A DNA stretch of 64,000 nucleotides. Origin: a bacterium. Lineage in GTDB: Bacteria; Bacteroidota; Ignavibacteria; Kapaibacteriales; UBA2268. Location of the stretch: the NCBI GenBank assembly GCA_030431515.1, contig JAUIIX010000001.1:1-64000 (forward strand), in the 5' to 3' direction. Both the position numbers and the translations under genes were made by a program. Below the pieces are notes generated by a model. It was not told the DNA's origin. It did not search any database and saw only the letters and a list, made by a program, of their open reading frames with translations. Positions 61,654-64,000 of this stretch are shown piece after piece. Numbering within the stretch: position 1 is the first letter of the stretch; each line of letters starts with the position of its first letter.

Positions 61654-62685
61654 TTAGTTCCAATCTACAATATCAAATATTTTAACAGCTTCGATATTGT
61701 TTTTTCCTAATTCTGAAAGTGGTAAAGTATCTTCTTTGAAGATGCCCCATTCTTTTAATATACCTAAAGTATTTATACCTTCTTTAACAGGATACTCGTA
61801 GTTAGCATTTGCAAATTCTTGTTGTGCTTTTTCACTTGATAAAAATTCTAATAACTTAATTGCATTATCTTTGTTAGGTGCATTTTTTAGTATCATACCG
61901 CCGCTAATATTGATATGTGTTCCTCTGTCTTCTTGATTCGGGAAGAATACTCCAATCTTATGAGCCACATTTCTTTCAAGTTCATCATCAGAATTTAACA
62001 TCTTAGCAATATAGTAACTGTTCACGATTGCTAAATCACCTTCTCCAGCTGCTACAGCTTTTACTTGGTCTCTATCGCTACCAGCTGGTTTTCTTGCAAA
62101 GTTTTTAACAAATGCTTCTGTGAATGTTTTTGTGTTTTCAATTCCATTATGTGCAATCATTGATGCAATTAAAGATTGATTATAAATATTTGAAGATGGT
62201 CTTATTAAAATCTTGCCTTTCCACTTTGGATTTGCTAAATCTTCATAAGTAGATAATTCTTCTTTTTTAACTCTGTCAAGTGAGTAAACAATGAACCTTG
62301 CTCTTTTTGTTAAGCCATACCAATGACCTTCATCATCTCTTAAATGACTGGGAATATTTGAATTTAATTCTTCTGAACTAATAGACTGAGTAATTCCTTT
62401 TTCTTTGGCTTTCCACAAGTTTCCAGCATCAACAGTTAATAATAAATCAGCAGGTGAGTTGTCACCTTCTTGCTCTATTCTTGCTATTAATTGATCGCCA
62501 TCAGCTTTGATAACATTTATTTTAATTCCAGTTTCAGTTTCAAATTCTTTGAATAATTTTTTATCACTTTCGTAATGCCTATGAGTATATACATTTACTT
62601 CTTTAGACTCTGTTTGGACTTCTTCTTTTTTATTGCAACTAATTAAAACTGATAATGTAATTAGAATAAGAAGGAAATTTTTCAT
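61654..62685 (-). CDS. Iron(III) ABC transporter substrate-binding lipoprotein
   Basis: About 343 aa. The start is the ATG at 62685 (MKNFLLILITLSVLISC), not the track's 62817: the longer form would contain the promoter at 62715-62746 and has no signal peptide at its N-terminus. A lipobox Cys (about residue 17) anchors it. The mature protein matches the FutA/FbpA family: VNVYTHRHYESDKKLFKEFE, IKADGDQLIARIEQEGDNSPADLLLTVDAGNLWKAKEKG, and the tyrosine-rich ligand region AIVNSYYIAKML. It binds ferric iron for an ABC importer whose permease and ATPase genes are not in the window. Confidence 0.9.
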   Translation of the reverse strand: MKNFLLILITLSVLISCNKKEEVQTESKEVNVYTHRHYESDKKLFKEFETETGIKINVIKADGDQLIARIEQEGDNSPADLLLTVDAGNLWKAKEKGITQSISSEELNSNIPSHLRDDEGHWYGLTKRARFIVYSLDRVKKEELSTYEDLANPKWKGKILIRPSSNIYNQSLIASMIAHNGIENTKTFTEAFVKNFARKPAGSDRDQVKAVAAGEGDLAIVNSYYIAKMLNSDDELERNVAHKIGVFFPNQEDRGTHINISGGMILKNAPNKDNAIKLLEFLSSEKAQQEFANANYEYPVKEGINTLGILKEWGIFKEDTLPLSELGKNNIEAVKIFDIVDWN

Positions 62686-62714
62686 AATTTTATACTTTAT
62701 AATTGTTAAAAAAA

Positions 62715-62746
62715 CAAAATTATGATAATTTGGAAATAGAACCAAA
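62715..62746 (-). promoter_or_regulatory. Promoter of the iron-binding lipoprotein gene
   Basis: On the minus strand TTTG (62746-62743) and TAATTTTG (62722-62715) are separated by 20 bases. This is the best -33/-7 pair of the Bacteroidota type in the window and ends 29 bases before the ATG at 62685. Confidence 0.7.
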
Positions 62747-62779
62747 TCAATCGTATTTATGTTAAAGGAGTGTTGTTTT

Positions 62780-63046
62780 ATGGAAAATATCAAATGGGAA
62801 CTTGCATATACTTGCAATACGGATATCGAAGCTCATCATATAAAGGCAAATCTTTCAGGTGCTGGGATAGCTTGTGAAATATTATCACAAGTAGATACTA
62901 CTCGTATGTTCACTATGGGTGAATTAGCAATTGTAAAGTTATTTGTACCTGCTGATAAATTAGAAACTGCGAAAGAAATAATTGAAGCAATTATTAATAG
63001 TGAAGATTTAGATGATGATGATTTAAAAGATGATGAAGAAGAATAA
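62780..63046 (+). CDS. DUF2007-type putative signal-transducing protein
   Basis: About 88 aa. The start is the ATG at 62780 (MENIKWELAYTC), because AAAGGAG at 62764-62770 lies nine bases before it and inside the longer track ORF. The sequence WELAYTCNTDIEAHHIKANLSGAGIACEILSQVDTT, then LAIVKLFVPADKLETAKEII, is typical of DUF2007 (putative prokaryotic signal-transducing protein). A short acidic tail (DLDDDDLKDDEEE) follows. Cellular role not established. It is divergent from the iron-binding gene. Confidence 0.82.
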   Translation: MENIKWELAYTCNTDIEAHHIKANLSGAGIACEILSQVDTTRMFTMGELAIVKLFVPADKLETAKEIIEAIINSEDLDDDDLKDDEEE

Positions 63047-63070
63047 TTTTTATTCATATAATTAAATATC

Positions 63071-63129
63071 TATGCACAAAGCTTGTGCATATAAAAAATC
63101 TATGCACAAAATATCCAATTATTTGTGCA
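63071..63129. repeat. Clustered TGCACAAA inverted repeats
   Basis: TATGCACAA-AGC-TTGTGCATA is a perfect 9-bp inverted repeat (63071-63091). A second pair, TGCACAAA (63103-63110) and TTTGTGCA (63122-63129), follows. Four copies of TGCACAA thus lie in 60 bases after the DUF2007 gene. Could be operators, a terminator-like structure or remnant repeat. Confidence 0.6.
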
Positions 63130-63201
63130 GATGAAAAATTCTAAAATAGAATCAAAAATTTTGATTTAAATCTTTTTTTTGAGCTAACTATACTGATTTA
63201 T

Positions 63202-63238
63202 AAAAAAAACACCTAATAGTTGTAATGCTATTAGATGT
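63202..63238 (-). terminator. Rho-independent terminator of the M48 gene
   Basis: On the minus strand ACATCTAATAG-CATTACAA-CTATTAGGTGT forms an 11-bp stem with one G-T wobble and is followed by eight T residues. It ends the M48 transcript, about 28 bases after its stop. Confidence 0.88.
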
Positions 63239-63265
63239 TCTTTAATTATAAAATATATCAAAATA

Positions 63266-64000
63266 TTATTTCTTATAATACTTCATTGCTTCAGACATAT
63301 ACTTTTTCAAGTCATTTATTCTTGTTTTATCAGAAGGGTGAGTTGACAAAAATTCTGGTGGCTTGGCTGATGATATTTTAGACATTCTTTCCCAAAAAGC
63401 AACTGCTTCATTAGGATTGTATCCAGCAATAGCCATAAAAATCAATCCAAGTTTATCAGCTTCAGTTTCGTGCATTCTACTAAAAGGCAACATAACCCCT
63501 ACTTGAGAACCAGCTCCATAAGCTGTCATCCATAATGCTTTCGTTTGTTCAGATTTTTCTTGTAGTGCTACATTTAATGCTACTCCACCTAATTGTTGTA
63601 TCATTGATTGACTCATTCTTTCGCCACCATGTTCTGCAATAGCGTGAGCTATTTCATGACCCATTACAACAGCAAGACCAGCTTCAGTTTGAGTAATCGG
63701 CAATATACCAGTATAAACAGCAACTTTACCGCCTGGCATACACCATGCGTTAGCAGTAGGGTCTTCTACTAAGTTGAACTCCCATTTGTAATCCGATAGT
63801 CTATCGGAAAGTTTTTTTTCTTTTAAGTAAGTTTCAACAGCATTTTTTATATTATTCCCAACTTTTTTAACAAGTTGCGATTGAGTAGAATTTGTTGATA
63901 GCTTAGCAGTTTTCATAAAATCGCTATACTGCCCAAAACTTGCTGGGTACAGCTGTCCATCAGGTATAATAATTAGTTGCTTTCTACCTGTGATAGGGAC
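63266..64000 (-). CDS. M48-family zinc metalloprotease, 5' end beyond the window
   Basis: The ORF track starts at 63916, but the frame is open to the right edge. The extra 28 codons read VPITGRKQLIIIPDGQLYPA, the conserved N-terminal region of FCB M48 lipoproteins (typically a lipobox then TVPITGRxQL), so the true start lies outside. The zinc site HEIAH is in VVMGHEIAHAIAEHGGERM, the third ligand in HETEADKLGL, and WCMPGGKVAVYTGIL and LSTHPSDKTRI are family hallmarks. Loiselle/BepA/LoiP-type enzymes degrade misfolded outer-membrane or periplasmic proteins. A strong terminator follows. Confidence 0.93.
   Translation of the reverse strand, partial: VPITGRKQLIIIPDGQLYPASFGQYSDFMKTAKLSTNSTQSQLVKKVGNNIKNAVETYLKEKKLSDRLSDYKWEFNLVEDPTANAWCMPGGKVAVYTGILPITQTEAGLAVVMGHEIAHAIAEHGGERMSQSMIQQLGGVALNVALQEKSEQTKALWMTAYGAGSQVGVMLPFSRMHETEADKLGLIFMAIAGYNPNEAVAFWERMSKISSAKPPEFLSTHPSDKTRINDLKKYMSEAMKYYKK

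Noticed and set aside
62686-62817. Longer N-terminus for the iron-binding protein in the ORF track
   Set aside because: It would include the best promoter in the window, and the lipoprotein signal begins at the ATG at 62685.
63974-63986. AGTTGCTTTCTAC shared with the left edge (2-14) as a possible repeat or att site
   Set aside because: At the right end it encodes the conserved GRKQL of an M48 protease; a 13-base match between two coding stretches is most simply chance.

Overview
The window is strongly AT-rich DNA from a Gram-negative bacterium of the FCB (Bacteroidota/Chlorobiota-like) group. The evidence is a TonB receptor with an N-terminal carboxypeptidase-D-regulatory-like domain, several proteins with C-terminal type IX secretion (T9SS) sorting domains, TonB/SPOR/LptF-G envelope genes, GluRS with HVGG and KLSKR signatures, and TAnnTTTG promoter -7 boxes (mostly TAATTTTG) just upstream of at least seven genes. 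Ignavibacteria/Kapabacteria-type relatives are plausible, but the exact lineage cannot be fixed from this sequence alone. No rRNA, tRNA, CRISPR array, transposase or phage gene was seen.

Layout. 0-1.2 kb: a gene fragment at the left edge, then dispersed intergenic repeats including a 231-232 bp tandem duplication. 1.2-4.4 kb (-): a five-gene surface-glycan/envelope operon headed by a WlbB/WbpD-type acetyltransferase, with a GT2 glycosyltransferase. 4.6-10.9 kb (+): nusA-infB-rbfA-truB-ribF. 11.1-17.3 kb (+): a TonB-dependent receptor, a large T9SS cargo protein and a second T9SS protein, with strong terminators. 17.3-19.7 kb (+): an ECF sigma factor, an anti-sigma-like protein fused to a predicted outer-membrane beta-barrel, and a lipoprotein. 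19.9-30.0 kb (-): a tight seven-gene operon, in transcription order TPR giant, C1 peptidase, outer-membrane barrel, SPOR protein, TonB, small membrane protein, UDP-glucose dehydrogenase. 30.0-31.45 kb: a gene-free repeat array. 31.45-33.7 kb (-): barrel, lipoprotein and membrane-anchored paralogue. 33.8-38.2 kb: UbiA-like protein (+), then thioredoxin-like protein, murI and AbgT transporter (-). 39.1-41.6 kb (+): trxB-tsaE-hybrid histidine kinase. 41.6-50.2 kb (-): AddB-like nuclease, LptF/G permease, flippase and heparinase-like lyase. 50.3-56 kb (+): HicB-like protein, CPBP protease, T9SS protein, PQQ-type sugar dehydrogenase, a T9SS pseudogene broken by an in-frame TAG, and a PIN toxin-antitoxin pair between direct repeats. 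56-64 kb: gltX, lipoprotein, NtrC-type regulator, STAS protein, GT9, iron-binding protein, DUF2007 protein and an M48 metalloprotease cut by the right edge.

How they fit together. Much of the window serves the envelope: TonB-driven import, T9SS export, periplasm-spanning sensing, and polysaccharide synthesis and turnover (Ugd, WlbB-type enzyme, GT2, GT9, flippase, heparinase-like lyase). The most novel-looking points are the ECF/dual-membrane anti-sigma locus, the seven-gene TPR-barrel-SPOR-TonB operon, and a ~98 bp inverted-repeat element present twice with a compensatory base change in its terminal stem. Start codons were moved from the ORF-track position in several genes where a ribosome binding site, signal peptide or promoter argues for an internal ATG. 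All function calls are by motif reading, without database searches.
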